Shown: positions 48,446-59,018 of the stretch, in pieces
Layout of the letters: each line of letters opens with the position of its first letter
Position numbering within the stretch: the first letter of the stretch is position 1
DNA from: Hordeum vulgare subsp. vulgare
Taxonomy: Eukaryota > Streptophyta > Magnoliopsida > Poales > Poaceae
Length of the DNA: 64,000 nt
Direction: 5' to 3'
Assembly (NCBI RefSeq): GCF_904849725.1
Contig: NC_058523.1
Coordinates: 167,692,689 to 167,756,688, forward strand
The notes under the pieces: model-generated
Databases searched by the model: none
What the model was told of the DNA's origin: nothing
Seen by the model: the letters and a program-made list of their open reading frames with translations, nothing else
Made by a program: the position numbers and the translations under genes

Positions 48446-49826
48446 TGCTAACCCAAAGTCATAGGGGATCGTGAGAGTCTTCCTCGGTAGTATTTCACCC
48501 TAATTTATAGATTTGACACAAGGGGAGCCAAAGAATATTTATAGGTGATGACAATTGAGTTTTCAACTAAACCACGCCTTGGATATCTCTCTACAGCAAT
48601 GGTTTAGTAGCACGGCATATAGTAGTAGCAATAACCGTAATAGCACAAACTTAGTAGTAGTAGTGACAGTGACATCAGCAACGGTAACTTAGCAAGATTT
48701 AGTATATGTAAAGTGTAGGCACATGGTACAGCGATGGAAAGATATGGATGATATCAATCATGTAACAGTTACACACTAGAGCGACACAGAACTAGCTCCA
48801 GTTCATCAATATAATGTAGGCATGCATTCCATATATAGTCATACGTGCTTGCGATCAGAACTTGCATGATATCTTTTCTCCTACCCTCCCTTGGGAGCAG
48901 GGTCCTATTGGAAACTAAGGGATGTTAAGGCCTCCTTTTAATAGTGAACTGGAACAAACCATTAACACATGATGAATACATGAACTCCTCAAATTACGGC
49001 AATCACCAGAAAGAATCCCTATTATTGTCACCTTCAGATATGCAGATCAAGACACGTAATAGGTGCATACAAATTGCAAGATAGGATATATACACTTTTC
49101 ATATTTAGAGAGAACACAATAAGTTTAGGTCTGAAATCATGGCACTCGGGTACTAGTGACAAGCATTAAGCATAGCAAAGGCATTGCACATCAATCTTAG
49201 AACATACTGGATACTAGGTATCAAGCCTATCAACTTAAGTCGATTACATGATCAATCTCATCCAGACCCTATCACTGACTAGCGAGACTACAAAGGAATT
49301 ACTCACTATCGGTGGTGAGCATCATGGAATTGTTGACGGACAAGGGTTGGTGATGACGACGGCGACAAATCCCCCATCCCCGGAGCCAAAAACAGGCTCC
49401 ACATCATCCCTCCACAGGAAGAACGAGAGGTGGTGGTGACTCCATCTTGTAGATCGCGATGAAAACTTCTCTATGATTTTTTCTCTGAATATGTGAATTT
49501 ATATGACCAGAAATACGGTTGGTGGAGGCTCGTGGGGCCCACCATACAATAGGGCATGCCCAGGGGGTGGGTGCGCCCTCTTGCCTCGTGGGCCACAGGA
49601 AGCCACCCTCCGGTGGGTCTTTGCTCCATAGTTAATTATAAATCACAGAAAGAAATCTCAAAAAGTTCCGTCCAATTTCGAGAACTTCTATTTGTGCACG
49701 AAAATAACACCAAGGCAGTTCTGCTGAAAACGGTGTTAGTTCGCGTTAGTTTCATTCAAATCATGCAAATTAGAGTCCAAGACAGGAGAAAGTGTTTGGA
49801 AACGTAGATACGTTGGAGACGTATTA
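48446..49826 (-). repeat. 5' LTR of the second gag-protease element
   Basis: The minus strand starts TAATACGTCTCCAACGTATC at 49826 (TGATAC with one change) and ends GGGTTAGCA at 48446, 1,381 bp. It is colinear with 5491-6867 and 31818-33046. GTATG at 49827-49831 would be the target duplication. Confidence 0.87.
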
Positions 49827-51827
49827 GTATGTGTCTTCCCCATTGCTCCAATTAGGTTTTGTTCTAGTGTTTTATATTTTGCAAACTTTTTATTGTTGGT
49901 GACCATGTATATGAGCTTACATATCCAATTTGTATGGTTCAAAGTATTTTTGATGCATTTTATGCCCTCTAGGTATTTGTGGGAATAAATGATATCAATT
50001 TTATTGACTTCTGTTTACTTTCACTTTGAGGGAATAAATTTTTTAGAAATTTCCAGAAAATGTTTAGGAAAATATTCCATGGTGGTAATTCAAGCAAGAG
50101 TTTCACAAGGTCAGCAATTCGTGAGCCGTACCTAGAACCTTGGAGGGAAGCTCTATTGAAACCGTGTGAATGGTCGTTTGAGGAATTCATGAACAAGGCG
50201 AGCATCAAGCAAGAATTATACATCTACCTACATAATACAGGTTTGACGGACTTCCTATCATACGAGTGCCCAGAATTATGTAACCTCACCGACTCATTCA
50301 TACTGAGGTTTGAATTTGTATCTCATCATTCCACTTATGATGTTATATTTGATCTATATGGTGAATCATTTCGCATGAACTTTGAAGAAATTTGCACTGC
50401 TTGTAAAATACCTTGTTGGGGCACTTGCATTGAACTTCAGAAGAGAGATTACTATGAATTTCTCATGAGCCTCATTCAGGAAGAAACTAGAAGAATAACA
50501 CACGCTATACTAGGCAACATCCATTTCCCTGGAATCTATTATTTTGTCCAATTTATACGAAGATGCATGAATGGTAAACATGACTTGAGCACCCTTTGCA
50601 TGACTGATCTGAGTATTCTTAAGACTGTTGTGCGCGAACATAGAGCACTTCCTATTGGATCCATCGTTGCCCGTTGTTTACACCTTAATTCCAAGATTGG
50701 GGACTTCAATGGTGGAACTTATGCCACTCGCTTAGCTGCTCATTTGGCGGTGGACATAAAGGAAAATGACCCTATGTTACCACCCAGTTATCTTGATTAT
50801 CATGCTATGGAGCGCCACTAGTTTCTGGAGAGAGGTGATATACCATTTTGATAAATACTAACCTTTAACACAACGATGTTTATCATATTACCTTGCCTGC
50901 TCATCCATTCTTCATATTTCAGAGGTATTTCATACTTGACGAAGAAATTGTGCGTACAGAACCACAAAGAAGACTGCCCGTTGGAATGCGGCATCTAACC
51001 AAGCACTCGTGATAGCAATGGAGTACAACCCCAACTACTTCTCGCGGTTTTATCCAGACCAGTCGTAGCCATATACCAAGTTAGGCCAAAAGCCTAAGCA
51101 TGGGGGAGTACGTATTTCTCACCGACATTACATTCGTGTAGCACACATTCATTCAACTTGTCGGTGTTCATCCTTTTTCATTGTATATCCATGTTTAGCT
51201 TTATTTTTGCTCTTCTTTTGTATGTTTGAAAAACTTTTGAAAACTCAAAAAAATTTCTCTTTTCATTTTGTTTTTTGTTTCTTGCTATTTTAGTTTGTAG
51301 TACTAAAAATAAACACAAAAATATTTTATATTCTTCTTGTGCTTATAGCGAGCTTTCCCCGTGTAAATAGTTTTTCTCGTTCTTATTTTTTCTTATTTTC
51401 TATTTATCGCTTTCTTGAGAAACGCTAAAAACTCCAAAAACACTTCAATGTGTTTATCTGATTTATTTTCTTTTCTTTGACTCATTGTAAGGATAAGACT
51501 ATGTTAAGATTGCAAAATGGCTCTCGTATGCAATATCATTCATCTAACAAAGAGCCAATGATACCCTATCTTATCCTTTATAAAGTTGTTTCGTAGATTC
51601 CATCTTAATCCAAGGCACACTTGCAATATTATTATGTTCACATCATTCGATCGTGTACCTGAAAGGCAATGATGACAATGATTTGATGAAGTGATCGTGG
51701 TAAAGGAAATCGGTATGAACTCTTCTTGTTTTTTGTTTTTGTAAATATGTTTAGCTTGTTCGATCTTGATTCAGCATATTATGAGTAAACATGTTTGTGT
51801 TGAAAATTAGAGATTATAGTTGCTCAT
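49827..51827 (+). mobile_element. Inverted fragment of the same gag-protease family (third ORF and 3' untranslated part)
   Basis: In plus orientation this matches the complement of about 43090-44850: the third ORF, the block with AAAAGCCTAAGCATGGGGGAG, and the AT-rich 3' untranslated region. It lacks LTRs here. On the left it is cut by the LTR at 49826, on the right by the LTR at 51828. It is therefore the body of a third copy into which the 31818-49826 element inserted in opposite orientation. Confidence 0.65.
50060..50821 (+). CDS. Third ORF of the gag-protease family, intact reading frame
   Basis: A 253-codon uninterrupted ORF beginning MFRKIFHGGNSSKSFTRS and ending DYHAMERH. It contains KPCEWSFEEFMNKASI, a central VIFDLYGESFRMNFEEICTA, and LPIGSIVARCLHLNSKIGDF near the end. 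The pattern resembles the extra ORF of Athila-type elements and the putative plant transposon protein domain; no enzymatic motif, signal peptide or membrane segment is visible. Homologous broken copies lie at 1811-1920 and 44068-44847, both minus strand. Being transposon-borne and repeated, it is not a host gene. That it stays open while its siblings decayed may be chance or recent origin. Function unknown. Confidence 0.6.
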   Translation: MFRKIFHGGNSSKSFTRSAIREPYLEPWREALLKPCEWSFEEFMNKASIKQELYIYLHNTGLTDFLSYECPELCNLTDSFILRFEFVSHHSTYDVIFDLYGESFRMNFEEICTACKIPCWGTCIELQKRDYYEFLMSLIQEETRRITHAILGNIHFPGIYYFVQFIRRCMNGKHDLSTLCMTDLSILKTVVREHRALPIGSIVARCLHLNSKIGDFNGGTYATRLAAHLAVDIKENDPMLPPSYLDYHAMERH

Positions 51828-52844
51828 TGATACTTGTGATTTGGGTTGGGTTCTCCGTGAAGAGGAAGGGGTAATTGAAACACAATATGGGTAATTATTT
51901 CCCTCAGTTAAGAAACAAAGGTTTATCGAACCAATAGGAATATCAATCCTCAACCGTCTTCAGCGGCTACACACAATAGAGCAAACAACTTGCACCCAAT
52001 GCGGGAAAGAGGGTTGTCAATCCCCTTGATCTCGTTATTTGCAAGAAAATGAGGTGTGTTGATAAATGTAGACAATTGCAAATTGCAAAATAAAATAAAA
52101 GACAAATAAGAACAACAAGGTAAAGATTAGTTTTGTGAATATATAAGTGAATAGACCCGGGGGCCATATTGTTCTCTAGTGCCATCTCTCATGAACGCAA
52201 CATACGGTGGGTAAACAAATTACTATTCGGCAATTGACAAAAAGCCGGATACTTATGCAATTTTCACACCAATGATCATGTGTATATAGGCATCACATCC
52301 ATAAGAAAATAGGCTGATTCCTGCCTCCACGTGCTACTATTACTTGACTTAAGGAGCACTTCTATGCTTGCCTCTCTACATATTAAGTTCATGACAAACA
52401 GAGTAATGCTTGGAGAATGATGACATAATGTAGACAAACTAAACTCAATCAATATGAATAAACCACGCAGTTTTATCCTTAGTGGCAACAACACAAAGAC
52501 GCATATTGTCCCCTTCTGTGATGGGGATATAGAAACTCGTCAGGTTGAACCCACTACAATGCACCCCTCTCACTGAAGAAATACCGAACTACTTGACCAA
52601 AGCAATTCAATAGATTGGAGAGAATTATAAAGCTATGATGATCATGCAAATAAGAACCATAATAATTTCATAGATGACTCAAATACTTTTCATGAATAAT
52701 ATGAACATAAACCCACAATGCATCGGATCCCAACAAACACACCATACAAAACAATTACATCGGATAGATCAAAGTGAAGATGTGATAACCATTGTATTGA
52801 AGATCAAGAGAGAGAGAGAGATAGCCATCTAAATACTAACTACA
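51828..52844 (-). repeat. Truncated Athila-like LTR (3' portion)
   Basis: The minus strand ends CCCAAATCACAAGTATCA at 51828. The block TTATTTCCCTCAG with the preceding CCGTGAAGAGGAAGG is the complement of the end of the LTR at 13996-15511. The LTR start is missing, cut at 52844 where the next LTR begins. A GA run lies at 52807-52822. No coding content. Confidence 0.6.
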
Positions 52845-54263
52845 TGTAACAGCCCAAGTGCTTTTCCTTCGCCTTTTGTAATCCTTTCCTTGTTTGGCAA
52901 CTCTGTTGAGGCAATGTTATGGATGTGAGGCTTGTGGCATTGTCATTTCATGTGCATCTCATGCATTATGCATATCTTATTTATTTTCTTTCCCCTTCTG
53001 TCTTGATTGGTTGATCTTGTGTTGGATGCCACCTTGATGATCATGTGGTGATGTGTGGTTGTTATCTTGTGCATGTGAGTGGGTGCAACAAAGCCATTAA
53101 GAACCTTGGAAGCACCATGGTTCAAACCTCCCTATTCAAATATTTGTTTACTTGTGTTTTCCAACTTGTTTAAAAATCCTATAAAAATGTTCGATCTTTC
53201 CTCTCAATTCTTGTGAGTGGAGAAGTGGAGCTCTTTTATTTTCTCCAATCACTGGCATTTGTTTTTATTGCAAAATAGCCTAGGTTTAATAATAAAGCAG
53301 ATAATTTTGCCTTGCCTAAAAATAGTCAAACCTATTTTATTAAATAGGTTATATTATTTTGTTTAGCCAAGTATTTTATTTTATTTAAAAACCCCTTCTT
53401 ATTTTCTGTGGGACTTGTGTGGTTGTCTGGTTATATAAATAAAGTCAGAGGGTTTTATTTTGGTTAAGTGAAGTTAGAGCCAGGCCAGCCTTTAGGCCCA
53501 ATAGCCATTCGGTCTAGCCCAGTAGCGCATCCCTCTTCTCCTTCCTATCGACTTCAGTTGTACGAAGCCATAGCCACCACCAGATCAAGTTCCTCCTCCA
53601 TCAGATGGCTGGCTCGCATCCCGAGGGCCATAAGAGCCACCCCAGCCCTTCTCCAACCCTAGCCCTCCATTGCTCTCCCTCCTCTCTTCCCTAGCGCCGC
53701 CGGGGGCGAACCCGAGATGCTCCACGCCATGGCCGGCTCGAGCAGGAGCTTTGGTTCATGGTGATCCGGCGCTCTTCTTCCTCTCCGTCAGCACCAGGAG
53801 CAAGAGGACGCCAAGAAGGTTCCATTTTCGCGAAGAGAGGACGCCAAGGTCGACCACCTCGACGTCCATGACAGCGGCGACTTCTTCATCTCCGGCGAGC
53901 CTTCTTCCGCTCCGGCTCGTCATCCTCTTCATCTTCGGCGCCGGATCGGCTCCCTATCCCTAGGTGAGCGAAGTTCCACTCTCCTATTCCGTTGTTTTCC
54001 TCTCTGGCCGAGGCCCGCGTCGCATGTAGCTCGCCGGTGCACTGCTCTATTGCGGGTGCAGCAGCAAGTAGCAGTAGCAGTTTCAACATCACGTAGCAGC
54101 AGTAGCTTCAGCGTCAGGTAGCATCAGCAGTAGTGTAGTGCGGCAGGCAGCAGCTTCGTAGCGTGGGGCATCCCCTTTTGTTGCCAGTGTTGCTCGTCGC
54201 ACAAGCAGCAGCAGGCAGTGGAAGCAACAACTTCAGGTTGCAACGCCGGCTTCAGTTGCAGTA
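52845..54263 (+). repeat. Gypsy LTR (TGTAACAGCCC type), part left of the MULE
   Basis: It begins TGTAACAGCCCAAGTGC at 52845. An AT-rich first half is followed by a GC-rich, promoter-like block at 53480-54000 with long chance ORFs, as in the other LTRs of this type. It is interrupted at 54264 by the Mutator-like element and resumes at 62627/62636. Its end is not in the window. Short CAGCAG/TAGCAG repeats lie at 54055-54140. Confidence 0.72.
54255..54263. repeat. 9-bp target site duplication of the MULE, left copy
   Basis: GTTGCAGTA directly precedes the terminal GGGCCGATAG. The identical nine bases follow the right end at 62627-62635. Nine-base duplications are the hallmark of Mutator-type insertion. 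Confidence 0.95.
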
Positions 54264-54304
54264 GGGCCGATAGCTCCTGTGTGACGTCTTTCCTGCGAAT
54301 TGGA
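54264..54304 (+). repeat. MULE left terminal inverted repeat
   Basis: The 41-bp repeat has two mismatches to the right end. The motif ATAGCTCCTGTGNGAC occurs here and again about 90 bp further in at 54361-54376, so the true terminal region has repeated candidate transposase-binding sites. Confidence 0.9.
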
Positions 54305-54360
54305 TGGAATGGGACGTTGTTCGACAGAATGGCTCGGCAGCGACACTTTTGAGCGAGTAA

Positions 54361-54376
54361 ATAGCTCCTGTGCGAC
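54361..54376 (+). repeat. Subterminal copy of the MULE end motif
   Basis: ATAGCTCCTGTGCGAC repeats the inner part of the terminal repeat in the same direction. The right end of the element has weaker copies near 62550-62568 and 62522-62530. Confidence 0.7.
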
Positions 54377-54594
54377 ATGGCCCTTAAGCTGAACTGATAT
54401 CCTCATTAGCTGTTATGGGTTGGACCCACAACGTATCCACGTAAGCGCGGGACCCACCACTTGTCCAGTAAGCGCGGGACCTACCTCGTCGCGGCTAGAA
54501 GCGATTCCGCCCGTGTCCGTCCGTCCGCCGCCGCCCATTGCTTTCCCCTTTCCCCATTCTTCTTCTTCCTCGGGTCTCCGGCGACCTAGTGCAG

Positions 54595-55237
54595 ATGTCC
54601 ACCTCCTCGGCCACGCAATCAAACTGGCGTCAGTATGGTCCAGTGATGCTCACAAGGTGCCCTAACTGCCCACGCCCAGAGCCTCTCAAACGGTTGGTGA
54701 CTAAGACGGATGAGAATGGAAATCTTGGGCGGGAGTTTGTGAAATGCTTGAGCAAACCAATGGCAGGAAGGGATGGCAAGGTTAGATCTCGGTTCTAAGC
54801 CCGTTCTTTCGCTGTTGTTTGCTTTGATTTCTCCATATTTTGTTTTTTCTCCTCGAATTTGAGATTTAGGGTTCATTTTGTGGTTTGCAGATCCTGAAGA
54901 AATGCACACATTTCGAGTGGATTGATGAATATGTTCACAGGACTAATCTGAGGGCTACATTGATTCTAGCATGTCCGCAACCTGGGAGCTCAATTTGGGC
55001 GGGGTGCCGCAGATGGAGAATTGGGGGAGCTCGGACAGAGGGGCGGGCAGAGTTGTGCCGATGGCGAGGTACTTGGAGTCTGAATTGACCGATGAACTGA
55101 AGAAGATAAAGAAAAATCAAAGGGAGATGATCGATTTGCAGAAGCAAGAAAATATGATGGCAGTGTTTTTTTATTGCTGTGTCATTGCTCTGTTTATGTT
55201 TTACTTGCTATTCATCGTCATTAGAGGGGGCATTTAG
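54595..55237 (+). CDS. GRF-type zinc finger protein with C-terminal coiled coil and membrane segment, MULE cargo
   Basis: Exon 1 (54595-54780, 62 codons) starts MSTSSATQSNWRQYGPVML and has CPNCPRPEP and GREFVKC. An intron with GT...TTTGCAG ends runs 54781-54890, and exon 2 starts ILKKCTHFEWIDEYVHRTNL. Together they give the pattern of a GRF zinc finger (Cys pairs, GRxF, CxxFEW), a fold linked to nucleic-acid binding in other proteins. The frame then shifts near 54965-55000. The frame from 54971 onward gives ESELTDELKKIKKNQREM (coiled coil) and a hydrophobic segment AVFFYCCVIALFMFYLLFIV near the C-terminus, as in grass GRF-finger proteins with a tail anchor. The shift could be a 1-base indel or an unseen splice; without it the protein ends at 55088. 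Gene location inside the MULE ends suggests captured or carried cargo. Confidence 0.65.
54781..54890 (+). other. Predicted intron in the GRF zinc-finger gene
   Basis: It starts GTTAGATCTC and ends GGTTTGCAG after a T-rich stretch. Its 110 bp separate two halves of one zinc finger in phase 0. An in-frame stop at 54796 if unspliced supports splicing. Confidence 0.7.
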
Positions 55238-56410
55238 GTCTGTCCAGTGTAGACGATGTGATCTGTGCGCCATGACAAGTTCATGTATCTTAAATGAATT
55301 AGCAGTTTGGAACACAAATTATTCAGTTTTCATGTTGTGTTTCCTCTGTTTTTTGTTCTTCAGTTAACAAAGTACACACCCAAATTCAGTTTGCAGTAAA
55401 AAAAAACAAAATTGGGCTGCCGAGTGCGAGACCAAAGAAAGTTCAGTTTGAGTACAAAAAAATTATTCGTGGGCTGGCGAATAGATGTTGGGACCAAAAT
55501 AAAACGACGGCTTATAACCAGGCCCAAAGGTGTAATTTACAAAAGGTACTACTGATTTCAATAGGAATAACCAGGCCCAAAATTATTTGACTGGTCATCT
55601 ATGATTTTCAATAGGAAATAAAAACGACGGATTATATACAACAATCCAAGTTCATTTATTTTAACATGGTTGAACATCTAATCTGATTTGTATTATTTAC
55701 AAACATGGCCTAAGCGGCCTGCAAGATACAAGTGTAAAATCTACAGAGCAAGTACTACACGGGGCAACTACACTTGAGGAACGTCGTGCACGTCTCCTGA
55801 CTGCTCCTTTTCTGGGGCTTACTCGCTTGAGAACGACTGTGATGCATGGAATAGTGGCTGGAACAGGTTCTGGCTGCTTCTTTTCTGGCCCTTACTCGCT
55901 GTTCTTTTCTGCATAATCGCCTGTTCTGGCTGGAACGGGCCCGACTGGAACAGGTTCTGGGTGCCAAACTGGAGCCCCTTGTCATTGCGGCTGCGCTCCA
56001 TTGTCCCCCCCTCCATTGCTGCCTTGCTGCTCCGGGCCCTGCTGCTCCTGGGTCAACCAAACGAGAGATTAGTTCCTGGTGAATGGTGACAAGATAAACA
56101 CAGAACCATGAATGGTGAGAAGAAAGGATCAGCCCAATACCTGGTGCACTGTGTCACGGTCACTGATAAATATATAAACTTACAGATATCCCCAAATAAA
56201 CACATAGATGTGCACAACATAGATAAGATATAAACGGGCCCGATATAAACACGGGCATCACATAAACTGGCACAACAGTACGTAGGGCACAATAGTACGG
56301 GCGATTACAATAAACTTACAGATAAGATAGTGTTTAACATTACAGATACGATAGATAAGAAAGATTAAACTACGATAAACCCGACATGGAGGGGCGACGG
56401 GCACGCGTCT
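55238..56410. other. MULE spacer, no supported gene
   Basis: This is 3' flanking sequence of the GRF gene, then a stretch (55780-56020) with three copies of a CCAGAACCTGTTCCAG-like motif on the minus strand and overlapping open frames. It could be a downstream exon of the minus-strand ORF at 56411-56818, for instance Gln-rich, but no consistent frame or splice site settles it. Confidence 0.4.
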
Positions 56411-56818
56411 TCACTCCTCGTCGTCGGCCGGCGGGAGGTTGTAGGGGAGGGTGTGCATGGCGTGCTCATTGGGCCAGATGCTGTCGAGGTCGGTGAAGAT
56501 GTTGTAGGTGGTGAAGCAGATGAACTCGCACCCGCCAAACCAGACACGGCCGAGGAGGTGATACGCGTCGTAGAGGTTGCGGAAGCGCACCATCATGCCC
56601 GTTCCTCCCATGCGAGACTCGTCGATGGTGAACATCTGCGGAGTTCCCACAGGGAGGTGGCGATAGAGGGCGCGAAGGAAGAGCCCCGCGAACTCCCGTC
56701 CACCCCGCCAGCGCGACATGGCCCAGACCCGGAGCTGGTTCTCCACGATGACCCCAGCGGGGTACATCCTTTCCGGCCTGGTGTCGGGCGCTTGGAACGT
56801 CGGGCCGTGGAACTCCAT
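56411..56818 (-). CDS. Unrecognised 135-aa protein, MULE cargo
   Basis: The GC-rich minus-strand frame opens upstream at 56947, but a TATA-like TATTTAA at 56894-56900 and the G at +4 favour the ATG at 56818-56816 (MEFHGPTFQAPDTRPERMYP). It ends LPPADDEE. Visible features are a WAMSRWRGGREFAGLFLRAL stretch, an aromatic-rich centre (RVWFGGCEFICFTTYNIFTD) and an acidic C-terminus. No signal peptide, zinc ligands or known enzyme motif is seen. Coding-like base composition is confined to the frame, and flanks are AT-rich. It lies between the GRF gene and the transposase, transcribed in the same direction as the transposase. I do not recognise the family; a chance ORF is possible but less likely given the sharp composition change and TATA box. 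Confidence 0.5.
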   Translation of the reverse strand: MEFHGPTFQAPDTRPERMYPAGVIVENQLRVWAMSRWRGGREFAGLFLRALYRHLPVGTPQMFTIDESRMGGTGMMVRFRNLYDAYHLLGRVWFGGCEFICFTTYNIFTDLDSIWPNEHAMHTLPYNLPPADDEE

Positions 56819-57413
56819 GCCGGGGATTGCGGTTTCTTGGATGTGAGGAGGGCAAGGAGGAAGATGAAGATGTGCACGGGGCATAGGAGGGTTAAATAGC
56901 AGGTTTTGTGCTGCGTCGGTTGCGGTTCGTCGATTCAGTTGCAGCAATTAATGGATGCCGCCCATTTGCGTTTGCCTATTGGATCAAAGGGTGCGTCGCC
57001 GATTCACACACTGCGTCGAGGACTGCATCGAGCACGCCCGCCATTCAAACTTTCGTCGGTGCACCGCGTCGAGCACGGCCCCCTCATATTCAGAGCCCAT
57101 TCAGACTGGGCTGCTAATGGCTCTGATGCGACGCGTGCATGCATACAGAAAAACCGACGCGTGTCATGCAACAAAGAAGCACACGAAGTCAGAGGCGCGT
57201 ACGCCACATCCATGCACCGATTCATTTCCAATCGTCGGATCTTCACCGAACTGACTAGATCCAACGGACAGGCCCTCACTCGGGCCCTCGATCCAAACCC
57301 CCGCTCGCCAGCCAATCAGCACACGCGGATCACGGGCGAATCACAAACATGTCGGGGTCAGATCCAACCGCTGACTCAGCAATGATCGACGGCTATAAAC
57401 ATGTCGGGGTTTC
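56819..57413. other. Promoter-side region of the unrecognised ORF
   Basis: It contains the TATA-like box at 56894-56900 and a GC-rich, non-repetitive stretch with short open frames on both strands that show no protein motif. No gene is supported. Confidence 0.35.
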
Positions 57414-58708
57414 GGATGGGGTTTCCGGGGTTATGGGGTTTAGGGTTGCAGTGAGCTAGGGTTGAGCACAAAAAATTCAAAAAAAATCAAAAAAATATGA
57501 AACTTTCTCCCACTGTCTACTGATGCAACTACGTTGCTATAAAAAAATTGATTCATGTTATATCCACGTTTAAATGAAAAAGATTCACAATTCATGTTAT
57601 TAATGGAATGATCTAAGGTAGAGCATAAGTAATTCAAAAACAATTTCAAAAAATACAAAACCAGCGCACATTGTGTACTTATTCAACTGAGTTGCTATAA
57701 AAAAATGGAAACTTGTTATATGCAAAGTTTAAAACAAGAATTCACACGTTCACGATATCGACGAAATGAGCTAGGGTTGAACATAATTAATTCAAAAAAA
57801 ATCAAAAAAATATAAAACCAGCACACATTGTCATTTTACATCACATACTTAGGAAACAAAAATATAAACTTTGATTTTGAGTCGGTCAACGTTTTTGTGA
57901 AAAAGTTGACTCTTTTTCAAATGAGCACAAATAATTCAAAAAAATCAAAACTTGTGCCCATAGTCCTATTATGTTGCATAGCAATCAAAAAAAATATATA
58001 AACATGGTATATATACAATTGCAGGAACATGCCTTCAAGAAGATGGGATTTTGTTACAATGTAAAATGTACTATGGAGGGGTTTAGGATGGGGTTTTCGG
58101 GGTTTAGGGTTGCAGTGGGCTAGGGTTGAGCACAAAAAATTCAAAAAAAATCAAAAAAATATGAAACTTTCTCCCAGTGTCTACTGATGCAACTACGTTG
58201 CTATAAAAAAATTGATTCATGTTATATCCATGTTTAAATGAAAAATATTCACACAATTCATGTTATTGATGGAATGATCTAGGGTAGAGCATAAGTAATT
58301 CAAAAAAATTAAAAAAATACAAAACCAGCGCACATTGTGTACTTATTCAACTGAGTTTCTATAAAAAAATGGAAACTTGTTATATGCAAAGTTTAAAACC
58401 AAAATTCACACGTTCACGATATCGACGAAATGAGCTAGGGTTGAACATAATTAATTCAAAAAAAAATCAAAAAATATAAAACCAACACACATTGTCATTT
58501 TACATCACATACTTAGCAAACAAAAATATAAACTTTGATTTTGAGTCGGTCAACGTTTTTGTGAAAAAGTTGATTGTTTCTCAAATGAGCACAAATAATT
58601 CAAAACAAATCAAAACTTGTGCCCATAGTCCTATTATGTTGCATAGCAACCAAAAATATATATGAACATGGTTTATATACATTTGCAGGAAAATGCCTTT
58701 AAGAAGAT
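57414..58708. repeat. Tandem duplication of about 0.67 kb inside the MULE
   Basis: Two colinear copies, 57414-58085 and 58086-58708, share GGATGGGGTT, GGGTTTAGGGTTGCAGTG, GTCTACTGATGCAACTACG and TGTGCCCATAGTCCTATTAT. They differ by scattered substitutions and short indels. Within each unit the phrase AATTCAAAAAAAATCAAAA recurs three or four times, so the unit is itself internally repetitive. No coding frame spans it. Confidence 0.85.
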
Positions 58709-59018
58709 GACGTTTACCCTACCTTATGAGGTCGTTTGTCACACATTTTTCATGACCATGGCTCTAACTTAACAAAAGAGCTCAGAATGATGACATAACA
58801 ACCATATTTGAGTTGTTGTGGTAGCATTGAAACATCATACCCGAGTCAAAAGTTCAACTTACTCCAAATTTGAATTTAAACCGAAATTTTTATTTTTCAT
58901 CAAATTTGAAATTCAGTTTGAAAACAATAATAATCAAACAAGTTTTGATGGAAACATGTGGGTACATAGTGCCCAACAAATTTTATTACATGCCATAAAT
59001 TTCAAATGATCAACAGTT
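58709..59018. other. MULE spacer downstream of the transposase
   Basis: AT-rich, no coding frame; presumably 3' flank of the transposase gene, ending at its stop codon on the minus strand. Confidence 0.4.

Larger units (their letters stand above)
31818..49826 (-). mobile_element. Second gag-protease-only Athila-like element, split by an Angela-type element
   Basis: Minus-strand order: 5' LTR (49826-48446), degraded tRNA-Asp primer site (48417-48434, 14 of 18 bases), gag and protease (48369-45615), spacer with a GC-rich block near 45215-45290, third ORF (44847-44068, broken), untranslated 3' part (43740-42317 and 33634-33047), 3' LTR (33046-31818). Without the nested Copia element its internal part is about 6.7 kb. 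No reverse transcriptase or integrase motif is seen anywhere in it. Confidence 0.78.

Noticed and set aside
53468..53963. Ser/Arg-rich ORFs that could be a host gene
   Set aside because: Positioned in the promoter-like part of the LTR beginning at 52845, matching the layout of other LTRs of this type.
56455..56899. ORFs antisense to the 135-aa MULE ORF
   Set aside because: Shadow frames in a GC-rich coding stretch; the minus-strand frame alone has a fitting upstream TATA-like box and protein-like composition.
57435..57456. GGGTTTAGGGTT as an interstitial telomere repeat
   Set aside because: Only about one and a half TTTAGGG units, repeated once more because of the tandem duplication; not an array.
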